Program-made: the position numbers and the translations under genes
Notes under the pieces: model-generated
The model's database searches: none
What the model was told of the DNA's origin: nothing
The model's input: only the letters and a program-made list of their open reading frames with translations
Part shown: positions 24,357 to 37,121 of the stretch, piece after piece
Layout: every line of letters starts with the position of its first letter
Numbering within the stretch: the first letter of the stretch is position 1
DNA from: Akebia trifoliata
Taxonomy: Eukaryota; Streptophyta; Magnoliopsida; Ranunculales; Lardizabalaceae
DNA length: 64,000 nucleotides
Assembly: GCA_017979445.1 (NCBI GenBank)
Contig: CM030719.1
Span: forward strand, 23,427,996 to 23,491,995
Direction: 5' to 3'

Positions 24357-24364
24357 CATGTAAG

Positions 24365-26490
24365 GGTTGTTAATTTACTCCCTATTCTTAAGAACTATAT
24401 GTGTGGTACTCTTCAAATTCATTTACCAATGGTATGTTTGGCTCACATCTCACATTCAAATTAATTAACCCAAAAATCAAATTGATTGGTGATTTATTCA
24501 ATTATTTAGCATAATTTTTTTTTTCTTCAGTTGATATAGTCTAAGATCCGATTGAAAAACAAAAAAAAAAAAGGTCTAAGATGAAAGATATACTCGAACC
24601 ACAACTACAAGAAATCACAAAGTTGTGATATGTAGTAGGATAGGAAGTACAAGTCTGTCAACTCTTGGTGTATAAAATTGGGATCACGATTTCAATCTTG
24701 GTTTTGTCTCATCTCATTCATGAACAATATCAAGATGACTGGGACGATAATCATCTCATTATCTCCATGAGACAACATTTTTCCTATGAGTCGTGATTTT
24801 CTAACTCCCCCTTCGACAAACTCTCCCCCGTGGTTGTGCATAGAACCATAGATTTTTTTTCCTTCGGATACACAACTGCACATATTTATGAGAATGTGCA
24901 GTTGTGTGTCTTGAGGAAACAATCTATGGTTCTATGCACAGCCATGTGGGGAGAGTTTGGGGGAAGGTGTCTCGTAAATGATACCAAGATGATTCAAGGA
25001 GTCATTTTAGTTTCTAACCATTTTCAAAACCAAGTTAATTTGTTTCAATAGGCAAGTCAAATTTTATTAAATTAAGGGATATATAAATGGATGTCAAATA
25101 TTCATCATTATCTAGGGAGGCAATTAAAAACCTTTTTTTTTTTTTTTTTTTTTTTCTTTTTTTCCTTTTTTATGGTTAAAGTCCTTTTCATGGTCATATT
25201 GGAAGCACGTCTCTAACTAATGCAACAAATCACATAATTATCAGAGGTCTTAACATAATAAATAATTTCCCTAAAAAATATAATTTTTTATATTGATTTT
25301 TCCAATAAACTATTCGATGTCGTCTATTCTACCAAACCCTGTGTTTGAGTAAGAAAGTAAGAAAAAATATAATACCAATTAATCACCACCAAAGATGGTT
25401 GCATAATAAACATTTTATATGTATCATACATGAAATGGGAGGTTTATGAAACATCTGTGATAACGATCTTTTTGTTTCATTTTAGTGAAAATATATTTAA
25501 TTTTTTTAAAATATTAAGATGACTTTGAATTTCTTATATTAAATAAATTCATGATGGAGGGCACTATGAAACTAAGCATCTTTAGAAGTTAAATTATTGA
25601 TTAAAGATAATTATACATTAAAAAAGAATTAATTTGGAATGAGTTGGGTGAGTTAATTAATTAGGCGTGAACAGTATGCGCCACCCAACGGGCTAACAAA
25701 GTTCGAAATTTGTGATATTTTTCTCAGTCATGACTTAAACATGGCGGATTATCCAAATAAATAGAACAAGTGTGCACATTAGCTCAGTAAAATGTAATTG
25801 ATAATTAAGTAAAATTTTAGAATTGGGCCTAATCTGGATTTGATTGGATCAGTCATTATTAAGTTCGGACTGATCCAATATGATAACTAATATTATTCTG
25901 GATCAGTCCTAATCTAATATGTATGGTTATATTTTATATGTGTATAATTATAATTTAAATCATACATCCATACAAATATAAATAGACATCATTTCTGTAT
26001 TTCAAACACACATTATCAGATCGGGTTCCTAATGGAAGATGATTGATCCAAAACTAATCTGAAAAATTATCAGATTGGGTCACTATATCTGAACTCAAAT
26101 TCTTGATCTGGACAAAAAGGTTATCAGATCAGAATTGATCAAATTTTGGGTCTGATATGATCCATTGACAGTCCACAAGCTTTCTTTAAATAATAATAAT
26201 AATTATTATTATTAATTAAACATATATATTTTGAAGATTAATTGTGCTAAAAATTAGCTATTTTTAATTATGGGTTTTCTTGTAGATGATAGTTTGGCTC
26301 AATAAAAAATAATTGTTCCATTACCATGATTTGGTTGTCCATGGCATCTCCATGTGTCTCAATCACACCTACTGCCAGTAATTTATTTCGATAATTTTAG
26401 AGGAGAGGAGAAAACTACTAAGATCCAAATGGGAGAACAAATTAATTTAGACATGAACAAATAAAAAAAGCAGATAATATGATAAATATT
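24365..26490. other. AT-rich spacer before the NPF gene
   Basis: Apart from the F2 element at 24788-24979 there is a long T-run at 25132-25160 and a degenerate GATCAG/GATCCATTGACA-rich stretch at about 25840-26180 that looks like a decayed member of the TGTCAATGG-ended elements. No exon or RNA gene was found. Confidence 0.5.
24788..24979. mobile_element. Foldback element, family F2
   Basis: The arms are long and well preserved: AACTCCCCCTTCGACAAACT pairs with the right-hand GAGTTTGGGGGAAGGTGTCT, and TGTGCATAGAACCATAGATT with AATCTATGGTTCTATGCACA. The centre is GGATACACAACTGCACAT / ATGTGCAGTTGTGTGTC. This is the best-preserved F2 copy. Confidence 0.75.
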
Positions 26491-26493
26491 CTA

Positions 26494-26567
26494 GAGGTTG
26501 GGAAAGAGTGTTACTTCTTCACCTGAACAAGAGGTTGGGAATGAAAGAGTGTTACTTCCTTCACCTG
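26494..26567. repeat. 37-bp tandem duplication in the NPF promoter
   Basis: GAGGTTGGGAAAGAGTGTTACTTCTTCACCTG is followed directly by a second copy starting at 26531 with small differences (GAATGAAAGAGT and TTCCTTCACCTG). It lies just upstream of the TATA box of the transporter gene. Confidence 0.75.
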
Positions 26568-26577
26568 TCCCTAACTT

Positions 26578-26585
26578 TATAAAAA
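26578..26585 (+). promoter_or_regulatory. TATA box of the NPF gene
   Basis: TATAAAAA lies 96 bp upstream of the NPF start codon, in an otherwise suitable spacer. A start site 25-35 bp downstream would put the (CT)n(CA)n microsatellite wholly in the 5' leader. Confidence 0.6.
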
Positions 26586-26612
26586 GCCTTGTTACTTGCA
26601 TGATCCTAACTT

Positions 26613-26614
<2 letters not shown>

Positions 26615-26678
<64 letters not shown>
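26615..26678 (+). repeat. (CT)n(CA)n microsatellite touching the start codon
   Basis: About 16 CT units run into about 16 CA units, ending two bases before the ATG at 26681. It is likely the whole proximal 5' UTR of the transporter. Confidence 0.95.
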
Positions 26679-26679
<1 letters not shown>

Positions 26680-26680
26680 G

Positions 26681-29600
26681 ATGGAAGTAGAAGAGAATGC
26701 CATGGGAGTTGGCAGAGAGGATTTCACTCAAGATGGTACAGTGGATCTCAAAGGTCAGCCATTTCTAAGATCAAAAGGAGGGAGATGGAAGGCATGTTCC
26801 TTCATTGTAGGTAAGGCAACCTTTGTTTTTAAGGACATCAACTCAACTTTTTACCTCTCTCTCTCTCTCCATCTTACCTACTTAGCCCTCATCTTAGCTT
26901 GAAAATTATTTATTAATTTCTTTATTTTTGTTGGGTACTTTGGTGTAGGGTATGAGGTATTTGAGAGGATGGCATACTATGGAATTGCATCAAATTTGGT
27001 ATTGTATTTGACAAATAAGCTACATGAAGGAACTGTTACATCTTCAAATAATGTGACCAATTGGGTGGGTACGGTCTGGATTACACCGATCTTAGGTGCA
27101 TACATTGCGGATGCTCATCTTGGCCGATATTGGACTTTTATTATCTCATCGGCCATCTATCTTCTGGTAATGCTAAAGCCATACATACATACATACATAC
27201 ATACACATATACATGCACACAAAATTCCCGTCTCCTTTACTACCGTAATTTATCCCATATGTCCAAGTGACAACTAACAAAATAATTGTTGTAATAGAGA
27301 ATGTCGATGTTTGTGAAAGAATTGGATTTGCATCCTAATGGCTTAGGATTAGCCTGACCATCATAATTAGGCCTCCCAACCTTACTAAGGTTCTTGGTGG
27401 GTCATATAGAGGGAAAAAGCAGTTATATTACTGTTTTTCCCCTCAATATGTGTGTCTAGAAGCCTTCCTAATTAGAGTTTTTCATGTAGATTCATGAAAG
27501 AGAAAGGTAGATTTTAGTAAGGAAAATGCTAGTCTCAAATGAGGTTTGAGACTCTCCATTAAACATACGGTTGAGATGGGGCAATATGCCCTAGGGAGTC
27601 CAAAATTAAATAGATCTCTAAGAAACCTGAAGTGATATGATATTCTTAGAAACCTGTGTTTTTTCCTTCTTATATCAACCACATTTTTTTATATTTTGCG
27701 TCAAAAATTGTTCGAGATTAGAAACATCCTTTTAATAAACTAACACCATGCACAATTAAACATGTATTTGGTTACAATGAAGTAACACAAAGTTAAATGA
27801 ATCTCTTGAAATAGATCAATGGTCGAGATTAAAATAAAAGTAATGGATCTTTGAGAAAAAGAACCTCAATACAACCCAGTTCGGCAAGTGTGTATTTATT
27901 GCGTGTGCAACATACGCACATGCACGCATAGAGGTTTTCTCTTTGACCCTTATGTGTGTGTAAAGTCCACTCTCCTTCTCGCTTACATCCAAGTAAGAAG
28001 GAGAGTAAATAATTTTATTAATTGAACACAAGTCTTATTTCTATTCAATGTAGGACTAAAGGTTTAGAGAATTATCCATACCACTACAAAGGTAAAGCAA
28101 ATCAAAAGATTCTTTTGCCTTTTTAACAATCATTAAAGAGAAAATTGCTTTTTAACTTAAGTTTCACAAAAAATGAAAAAATCCTACACCACTAATTCTC
28201 AAGAGTAGGAGATCTTCAGTTCAAAACTTTCCCTTCACAAAATCCAATAAATAAAAACTACGAATCCTACAACAATCTTTCTTTTAAGGACGATTAATCA
28301 CAATGTTCAAAGGTCAGGTTACTCGACAAATGAAAGAATGAATTTTATAAGAATAAACAATCTCAATTATCAATCATTAAAATACAAATCCAATTATAGG
28401 GACAAAACATATATTTTGGGATTGTGTGATTTTATGCGAGTCATTTTATAACAGTAATTAACAGCGTTCCTTATATTATTTGATGTATAGTTCACTAAAG
28501 TATCCCATTTTTTCTAGGGTATTTTACCAATTTGGCCAAGCATTTTGCAAAGAATTACTGAATTAGAAACGTTTTTAATGTAAACGTTTACATACAGTGG
28601 ATGGGCACGTTTGCAATCTACCTGGTTCAGTAATTTCTGCAAAATACAAACTGTTTTTTTAATAGTTTCCAATTTTTAGTATTTGTAATGGGTTTTTCCT
28701 AATGTTTAAAGATAATTAGTTTCAAAAATAAAATAATGGTGATACTTTAATTAACCATTTAAATGCCATTTTTTTTTTCCAAATGCAATCATTCTTAAAT
28801 TAAGAAAGAACATTTTGCTTAAAACAAGTTTTAAAATGTTTTATAACAAATTTGTATATAGTGATTTTATATTTTGGAAAACAAAATAGAACTTCTGTGA
28901 CTTGATATGATTGTTTGCAATTAAATAGTGAAATATTTAGTTAAAAAGATTTTTCTTTTATAAAAAATTATATACTTTCGATAATTTCTTCTGCTAGTAA
29001 TTATGTTTAGAGTCGTGCTGAAGTAACATTAAAATTGACTTCGATTCTCACATTGCTAATGTGGAGGTGCACACATAGTCTTAGATGCTTTTTACTCGTA
29101 TCTCAATGAAAAGCATCTATGGTTCTGTACTTACATCCACATCAGCAATGTGAGAAGAATGTGAAGGTTGAGAATTATCCTAGGGATACTATTTTATCTC
29201 AGGCGTTGGATTGTTCAATTTAACGATTGGGATTTTGTATTTTTATTCATGTGTCTCGGGATCCTGGCCTAGATTTGAAAGGAAAGATTTATGATTAATG
29301 GTATTTCTTATGGCCTAGGAGGGATGTCAATGGGTCGGGTCGGGCAGGACGGTGAACGGATATGTTAATCGGGCTTCAAATACTCATCAAAGCCATTTCA
29401 TCTAAATGGTCAAGTTGAGCTGGGTTGGGCCGAAAATAAAATACCTACGTGCAACCTTGTTCCGGCCCACAAGTAATCTGTCCTATTTACGGGCCAGGTC
29501 ATTCCTAGGATAGGACAGGCTACCTAATGGGCCTAGTTCTCAAGCCTCAGCTCAGTCCTGAACATGTATCGGGCTAACACCACTTGGGCTGGGCCAAAAT

Positions 29601-32600
29601 CTGACCCATTGACAGCCCTAACTCCTTTAACAGTAGAAAATGACAAAAAAGAACAATGTCCTTTTTTTTTTTGCTAGGCTAACCAACTACAAGGTGAGGT
29701 GGCGAAATGTGTGGAATTCTCAAAGTCCTACACCTGTCATATAGATTTTCGAGACATAAAGTATGTTTATTTGAGTTATTAAAGATAAAATAAATAGGTA
29801 GGGTTAGAATTGTCTTTATAATTAATTTAAAAGATTATTTTAAAATTTTTAAATATATAATGTAACTTTATAATATATCATCATTAAAAGAAATTTAATG
29901 TGGTAGAACAAATCAATAATAGAAAATAAAATCCTTTTAAATTTCTTTGCATTATAGAATTTTTTATTTTTTTTAGAAATACAAATTTTTCAAGAAACAA
30001 ATGAAGCCTTAAGAATACAGAAATGTGATATTGCCTTCAAATTGATTGAAAATTGCCTACAATTTTGTTCACACAGGGAATGTGCATGTTGACCCTAACG
30101 GTTTCATTGCGGGCATTGAGGCCTCCATCGTGTGGATCAAATGTGGACTGTGACAAGCGAGCCTCATCGTTCCAAGTGGGCATCTTTTATTGCGCGCTCT
30201 ACATAATTGCCGTAGGAACGGGTGGAACCAAGCCCAACATCTCAACCATGGGTGCGGACCAATTCGACGATTTTGAACCCAAGGAGAGGGCCCAAAAGTT
30301 ATCATTCTTTAATTGGTGGATGTTTAGCATTTTCTTTGGGACACTCTTTGCAAACACCTTCCTTGTGTACATACAAGACAACGTTGGTTGGTCCCTTGGC
30401 TATGCTCTTCCTACATTGGGGCTGGCAATATCAGTGTTAGTGTTTTTGGTGGGGACACCTTTCTATAGGCACAAGGTTCCTGCAGGAAGTCCCTTCACTA
30501 GGATGGCAAAGGTACTTGTGGCTGCTCTAAGGAAATGGAAAGTTCCCCTCCCTAATGACCCCAAAGACCTTTATGAGTTGAGTTTGGATGAATATGCCAA
30601 AAGTGGAAAGTTTAGGATTGACAACACCACTTCATTGAGGTCAGTTTGTTCTCCTATTTATGATACTTCATCTCTCTCTCTCTCTCTCTCTTTTTGTTTG
30701 AACATGTTGATAAATTTGGGGGTCCAAATCAAAATCAATTGGCTATGAGTGGAGAGGCCCAGGAGATTAAAAGGAGAGAGACAAGTCATCGAGTCTCCGA
30801 TGTGGGACTAACCTCAACACATGTTTTTTTACTTCTTGTTTATACATAATTTTATACAATGGTCCAAAGCTTCATGGGACGTTAGCAACCTCCACAACCT
30901 TGGATTTTTCAAAATGGTTCTGAAAAGATTTTTTTTCTTTCTAGTGCAAAATAGCAAGGATATCATAGTCATTGTGCTATAGCACCTTACATTTTTGGTA
31001 CTAAAAGACAAATAAATTCTTTATGCATTTAATGAAAATCTATTGTGGAGGTTGCTAATGTCCCCATGAAACCTCGGATGTTAGCATATTACCACGATCT
31101 ATCTGTACTGGTCAACTTATCTAACATAGATTGAGTTTTTCAAAAATAAGGTGACTTGTGTCTCTGAATCCAAGATCAATTGCCCCCTGAATTTGACTTA
31201 CCTGAGTTCTAAACCATGTCACCAAGCGTAACACTCTATTATATTAGGTCCACTAACCACAATTGTTGAACCTTATTGATAATTTTCTCGTCATCGGATT
31301 CGTGCATTTTTCATCATAGACTTCATACTCATACAACTTTCCTTTTTTTTTTCCCCTAATGGGTAAGCTGGACTTGAACCCAAGACCTCAAAGTTGCTTT
31401 GCAATGTATTAAACCAACTGAGCTATAGTGCTAAATTTGTAGGTCCACAAAAGGATGGGACAAATATTCCTTGGTTAGTAAACCTCAAAAATTGCTTGCC
31501 ATGTTTCATGCAAAATAAAAAAATAAAAAAGACTTGGGAGCTGGGTTTTTCTTGTTAAAATATCCCAACTTCACCAACTTGTATCGTAGTCACCCTTATT
31601 GGTATATAAGAAAATCAAGCTCCCTATCAACATAACTCAAGAGAACAATAGTATTAGCTATATATATAGTCAATTTTTTTAAAGCTTTCAAGCATATTAC
31701 TAGGAAGTCATCATTCACTACTATTGCATTGCAGTATCCTCAACAAAGCCGCCGTAAAGACCGCTGCAAGCGAGCCATGGACATTATGTACAGTGACCCA
31801 AGTTGAGGAAACCAAGCAAATGATAAAAATGATTCCGATATTAGTCGCAACGTTTATACCCAGTACAATGTTGGCCCAAGTGCACACACTCTTCATCAAA
31901 CAAGGTACCACCCTAGAGAGAAGCATGGGTCACCATTTTTCCATTCCACCTGCAGGTCTCACTGCATTCGTGACGTTCTCCATGTTGATTAGCCTCGTAA
32001 TCTATGACCGATACTTTGTGCCAGCAATAAGAAGATACACAAATAATCCAAGAGGAATCACATTGTTACAAAGAATGGGAATTGGTCTAGTTATGCATGT
32101 AATTATAATGGCCGTTGCCGGCTTAGCTGAGATGAAGAGACTTAACGTTGCAAAGGATAACAACATCATCGGTAAAGATGACACTGTCCCTCTTTCTATT
32201 TTCATACTTCTCCCACAATTTGCTTTGATGGGTGTGGCTGACGCCTTTGTAGAAGTTGCGAAGATTGAATTCTTCTATGATCAAGCACCCGAGGGAATGA
32301 AAAGTCTAGGGACTTCTTATTTCACTAGTAGCTTGGGAATTGGAAATTTTCTTAGTAGTTTTCTTCTAAAAACTGTTTCCGATATCACAAAGAAGAACGG
32401 CAGAAAAGGGTGGATATTGAATAATCTAAATGTGTCTCACTTAGACTACTATTATTGGTTTTATGCTGTATTGAGCCTTCTTAACTTTATTTTCTTTCTG
32501 ATTGTGGCTAAGTATTATGTCTATAATGTTGATGTAATGGAATCGGTAAGGGAGATGCACAGGGCCACCGAGATGTTGCCAGACAAGGACAATAGCCGAG

Positions 32601-32632
32601 CGCATGAAGGTTTGAAGGATGGGGATGAGTAA
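26681..32632 (+). CDS. NPF: NRT1/PTR family transporter, NPF5-type, four exons
   Basis: Exons are 26681-26810, 26949-27166, 30077-30639 and 31735-32632, all with GT/AG introns; the join is open and gives 602 aa, normal for this proton-coupled membrane transporter family (about 12 membrane helices), whose members carry nitrate, peptides or other small substrates. Signature features: the proton-coupling E-x-x-E-R motif at residues 46-50 (GYEVFERMAYYG), GTGGTKPNISTMGADQFD at about 163-180, FFNWWMFSIFFG, and a large central cytosolic loop before exon 4. The C-terminal half has PQFALMGVADAFVEVAKIEF and SLGIGNFLSS, with YYYWFYAVLSLLNF near the end. These resemble the NPF5.2/PTR3 branch, but the substrate cannot be read from sequence. 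The exon 3/4 join gives Ser304-Ile-Leu where relatives often have Arg-Phe-Leu, so that junction is slightly uncertain. Intron 2 is 2.9 kb with transposons. The gene is tail-to-tail with BARD1 copy B. No break is visible. Confidence 0.93.
29030..29180. mobile_element. Foldback element, family F2-like, NPF intron 2
   Basis: GATTCTCACATTGCTAATGTGG pairs with the right arm CCACATCAGCAATGTGAGAA, and the core has AGCATCTATGGTTCTGTAC, matching the ATCTATGGTTCTATG word of F2. The outer arms differ from the other five copies. Confidence 0.55.
29320..29620. mobile_element. Inverted-end element, TGTCAATGGGTC type
   Basis: It starts GGGATGTCAATGGGTCGGGT and ends CTGACCCATTGACAGCCCTA, giving an inverted repeat of about 20 bp. 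The end sequence resembles the hAT-like elements at 11120 and 51598, but no direct duplication is visible here. It lies in NPF intron 2. Confidence 0.6.
31322..31535 (-). mobile_element. SINE-bearing insertion in NPF intron 3
   Basis: On the minus strand AGCTCAGTTGGTTTAATAC (A box) and TTGGGTTCAAGTCC (B box) mark a tRNA-derived SINE. The duplicated intron at 53505-53640 lacks this whole stretch: its sequence passes from CATAGACTT straight to GAGAGTTGGGTTTTAC. Here AGACTT occurs on both sides (near 31315 and 31530), consistent with a short target duplication. A T-run at 31343-31353 fits the tail of a minus-strand SINE; an A-rich stretch at the other end suggests a composite. Confidence 0.65.
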
Positions 32633-33988
32633 TTGAACTTCTTGTAATTTATATGATTTGTATCAATGAATACCACACAAATGAAATCAAGAAAGCCTGG
32701 TACTTTCAAGATGAGTGTCTACTTGTGTGTGTGCGTGTGATGAAATCCAGGAAGCATGTTATAGTATTGTCCAGGGGTAAGTCAAGGCCAAGGAACAAAT
32801 TACATTCATAATGATCTGTAACCTCAAAATTTTTTCTTTAACTATCTTGGGTACGAGGTTGATCCACACAACGCCTTATAGTTCAAGCATCGATTAAGGT
32901 TCCGCCATTGTAAAATGCTGCCAGGAATGTGTCGTTCTTGACATACAAAAATGTATTTCGTACTATATATTAGATTCGATAAAATATAATAAAACTTCTG
33001 AAATATAAATTATATATGCATAAATTTTTATTCCAAATAAGTAAAATGAATCATTTAAAACATATGAGCAATTAGTTACGATAAGGTGCAGATTAGGTTA
33101 TTCTGTTCAGCATTCCATTTCATTGTTGGATGAATTTCAGATAAGTAATTATTTCTAATTTCAAGGATATCTACTCTTTTACTGTTTGGTTATTTGGTTG
33201 TAAGTGACCCTTGATTTGATACATATTTATATTAATTTTTTTCTGAATAAATTTTATAATTTTCCAACAAGATAGTTCCTAAACTATTGATATCTATACT
33301 TGAGGGGGATTATATATTAATTTATGATTTAAGTATAATCGTTCATTACGATAGCACACATTATAGTATAATGAGGTAGAATAAATTCTTATGAAGATAA
33401 GCTGCAGATTTTAAGCTCCAAAAGCCTGCTAATGCACAATTTTTTATTTTTGCAGCTAAAGAGCTACCATGAGAAGGTCCACAAAAATATGAAATCCTTC
33501 TACTTATCATGCCACCGCCAAAAAATCCAGATTCTGCCCATTTTTCAACTTCTGCGCTTGATGCAAAACAGTTGTGATATTTCTAATTAATCAGCTTTTA
33601 AGTTTAACGGAAGTAGAAACAAATGGCAATATTTGTCATGAAACGCTAGTTTGAACTTCAAAAGCATTTTTGGGCACCAAAAGCACAAAAAACACTATCC
33701 AAACTTGTTCCCAAGACACTAACCCGAAGAAGATTACAATTCACAATGATTTATAAGAGTTTTCTACCAAAACAGACCAACTAAGAAGAGTCCCAAGAGA
33801 TTAATTACAGTAAATAAGTTCAGAAAGAGAAGTCTAGACAATTGACCCAAACCCAGAATGGAAGAGATACATTGATCACCATTTTTTTATACGTTAGAAC
33901 AACACAAGATACATCATATATACACTTTAGAGCTAATATTGGCATGCCAATTTTTCTCTACAACAAAACATCTTAGCAAAATGTTACA
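32633..33988. other. NPF-BARD1 intergenic spacer
   Basis: Tail-to-tail spacer with both 3' UTRs. Its left part (to about 33120) recurs at 54292-54610 and 56191-56560, and its right part (33470 onwards) recurs at 56695-57190 and partly at 43020-43260. No gene inside. Confidence 0.75.
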
Positions 33989-34620
33989 TTAGCAGGCAAA
34001 TGGTTGCAACTTGCAAGCCGCGATTGATTCCAAAAGCCATGTATGACCCACAACCCATGATCTAGTTCCAGCGGCAAGAGTTTCTGCTTCTTTACGTCTC
34101 TGCTCCATAACTGTAGATTCTTCCTCAGGTTCACATTTTGAAGGGGGGTCGAGACTGTAAACAACTACAGTTGTCGAGCAAAGTGTTTCTGAATCGCAGC
34201 CCTGTGAGACCAACATGTTCTTTGCCAACATTGCACCCCTGGCAGCTAACACCAGATCCTCAAGATATCTCTTGTATGAGGGTTCAAATCACCACTGAAA
34301 TAGACATTCAGCCCACTAAACAGCTTTGATGCCTACACATACTCATTTTTGTGAACCCCACAAAATTATGTATGCAGTGTGTGCCACATTATGTTGGGGG
34401 GTGGGTTGGGTGGGGGGGTGTTACCTTATTCATGATTCTCTGTCTTACTACTTTTAGGCCCATCAAGACAGCCATGACTGTCAAGGAAAACTTCGTAAGG
34501 CACTTCACTCAAAGGATGCATAGCTTCCATACATGCTTTTATCCCTGCCACCAAAAGCATTTGAATCTTTAATGCCAGTTATAGTAAATTCTTGTCACAA
34601 AAGATAAATCAAACACATCA

Positions 34621-35330
34621 AAGCGTAAGTCTCAAGGCGTAAAACGTAGGCCTCAAATGCATGATATTTTAAAGTAAATAATATAATATTTAAAATAATT
34701 AATATTAAAATAATTAGGGTAACCATTGCATACTTCTAAATATCAAATCCACACAATCAAATTTCAACTTTTAATCCATTACAATAAATAATGATATAAA
34801 AGATGATTATTTTATATTTTAGCAAAATTGAAATAATTAGTATTTGAATGGTTGAAAATCTCTACAATAAATAACTATTTTATATTTACAGCAAAAAAAT
34901 ACAGCTCAATGTTATTATTTTTCAATAACTTTCATTTGTATAATACTAATATGACAAAATTATTTATAAATCAACTCAACTCAACTCAAAGATTTTATTT
35001 GGATATAGTACTATTTTGTATTTGAAATTTTTCTAAGTATTCCAATTATATTGCATACAGGCAGTAACAAGAAATAGAAGTAAAACAAATGAATTTTATA
35101 AAAAAAAAAATTCTTGCCTAGATAGCAAGAAAGAAATGAAGAAGTATAGTATAAATAGAACAATAAGAAGATACAAGAAGAAATGCATTTTTAAAAAATA
35201 ATAATAATAGTTAAGTGAGGCGTATGCTTTGGCCTAAAGGCATATATGCCTCAGTTGCTTTTATGTTTCAACCTAATGTCTCGGGACATTTTTAATGAGC
35301 CTCACATGCCTCTTAAATCACTAATTATAA
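34621..35330. mobile_element. Insertion in copy B intron 11
   Basis: Copies A and C have no counterpart of this AT-rich stretch. Its ends contain GCGTAAGTCTCAAGGCGTA and, on the right, GTGAGGCGTATGCTTTGGCC / CATATATGCCTCAGTTGC, partly inverted words of the GGCGTA...CCTCA kind. The precise borders and class are unclear. Confidence 0.45.
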
Positions 35331-36314
35331 GAAAAAAGGAAATCTCAGTCAACTTTTAATATCAATTTCCCATTCAAGATGGCCATAAGGACTTTCCTTG
35401 TCCTGTTGCAAGCACCCATCTCGTCAATTCAACTGAGAACCTTTGAGAAAAGCTATCTAAGCTACCTCTTCTCTTCAATAACAAGTGTGGTAAGAGAAAT
35501 CGAAAAGGACTCCAGGCGAAAAATATGCCAAACACTCTAATGCCATATGAATGCAAAAAAAGCTTATGTAGTATTCTGATCATCATCATCAAAGCCTTAC
35601 CCCAAAAATCAGGTGTAAGCTGACCGAGAAAGAGGACGTAGGCTTGGTCCAAAAAATTATGTGCAAGACTAGAACAATTAACACTTGACGTGAATAAAAA
35701 AGGAGAAAAATGTCAGAGAAGCAAAACATTAAAGAGTGGGGGAGATCAAATTCAGAAGAGCATAGGTAATAATGTCAAAAATCCAGGTACCAGACTTAAG
35801 GTCCATGAAGAAAATAAATACATCAAGGTTGAAGAACCAAAGCAGTACAAATTATACATAAAAAAGGATCAATTTTGACCAAGGATGTTAGATTCCGACT
35901 AGGAAGAAAAATTCTAACCAGACAAAATAAATTCCCAAAATTATACATATCTTACATAACAGTAGTTTAACACATTCTCAAAGATAAAATCCCACTGGGG
36001 ACTTTCATTATTGAAATCTATTAATTAATATCACTTGTTTATGTGATTGAATCTCAATCATCTCATTGAAGACCTCCATAGATGAATTTTACAAGGCTCT
36101 AGCCAGGGTGGGACTGACTAACCAAAACTTTCTATGAGTTTGAGGGCTCAAACCCGAGCTGTGGCCTCTAATAACTATAGGCCTCGATTTGTGAGTTCTA
36201 GGAAGATCTTACTATAGACCTCAACCTAATGAATTTGAAGGCTCTAGCTAGGGGTCTGACCCCACTGACATAAATCCTCACTTGGGACCCCAAGTCCTTA
36301 AATGCGAATCCAAG

Positions 36315-37121
36315 CAATGTTGTCAAATGCAGTCGCATACACGAAAATGTGATCGCATACACCCAAGATATGCCATTGCACAATATGCGATGGCATATTT
36401 TTGTATGCTCCACACAGAATTTTTTTTGTTTTTTAGCTTAAGCTCACTTTTCTCCTATAAATATCCCATTTATATCCCCCATACTCCTTTTACAACATCT
36501 CTTCTACCTTCTAATCTCTTTTTTACTCTCACAAAGCCTCCAACTCTTAAATCTCATTATATTTTCTACTACATTATCACATAATTATAAATATTTTTTA
36601 ATCACTACTCTACAATATAACTATTACTCTCAAAGTCCAATTCTCAACTCAAGTCACTCTCACTCTCAACTCTCAAGACTTAAAAGACAAAGAAAGCTAC
36701 TCAAGAAAAAATATTTAAAGAACAAGATTCAACTATTCAAGTTCAACCTTGAAGATTGATCAAGAATTCAAGGTTCAAGTATAATACAAGTTCAAAGATC
36801 AATATTCATCATCAATAATTGAGAGAGTTGACTTTGTATAACTATTTCTAGTTTCTTAGACATTTCTCTTTCAATATTTGTATGACTACTTCTATTTGAC
36901 TTTGAGTATTTGTTAACTACATTTAGTCTTCTACTTGCACATTTTAATTTGTGAATTATGATTTATGATTGGAAATGGAATTATAATTTCTTTGAGCATT
37001 TTTTAATTTATTGTGCCTTTTTCTAGATTTTTTAGTATTTTCTGCATTTTTTTTTATAAAGTATATGTCATCGCATATGCAAACTAGTCGCACATGGTCA
37101 CAATGCTATTTAATAACATTG
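36315..37121. mobile_element. hAT-like element with empty site in copy A
   Basis: Starts CAATGTTGTCAAATGCAGTC; the right end read inward is CAATGTTATTAAATAGCATT. Flanking 8-mers AATCCAAG (36307-36314) and ATTCCAAG (37122-37129) differ at one base. The homologous intron of copy A near 45415-45445 runs through without it. The interior has CCTATAAATATCCC at 36457 followed by a pyrimidine-rich leader-like stretch, but no open frame of note. Confidence 0.8.

Noticed and set aside
26596..26814. Frame beginning before the NPF ATG
   Set aside because: It translates the microsatellite (LSLS...HTHT) and is out of frame with the transporter.
30069..30381. Minus-strand frames within NPF exon 3
   Set aside because: Shadows of a well-supported coding exon on the plus strand.
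31345..31430. Possible tRNA gene on the minus strand
   Set aside because: A and B boxes are present but the acceptor and T stems do not pair; it belongs with the related SINE at 19508.
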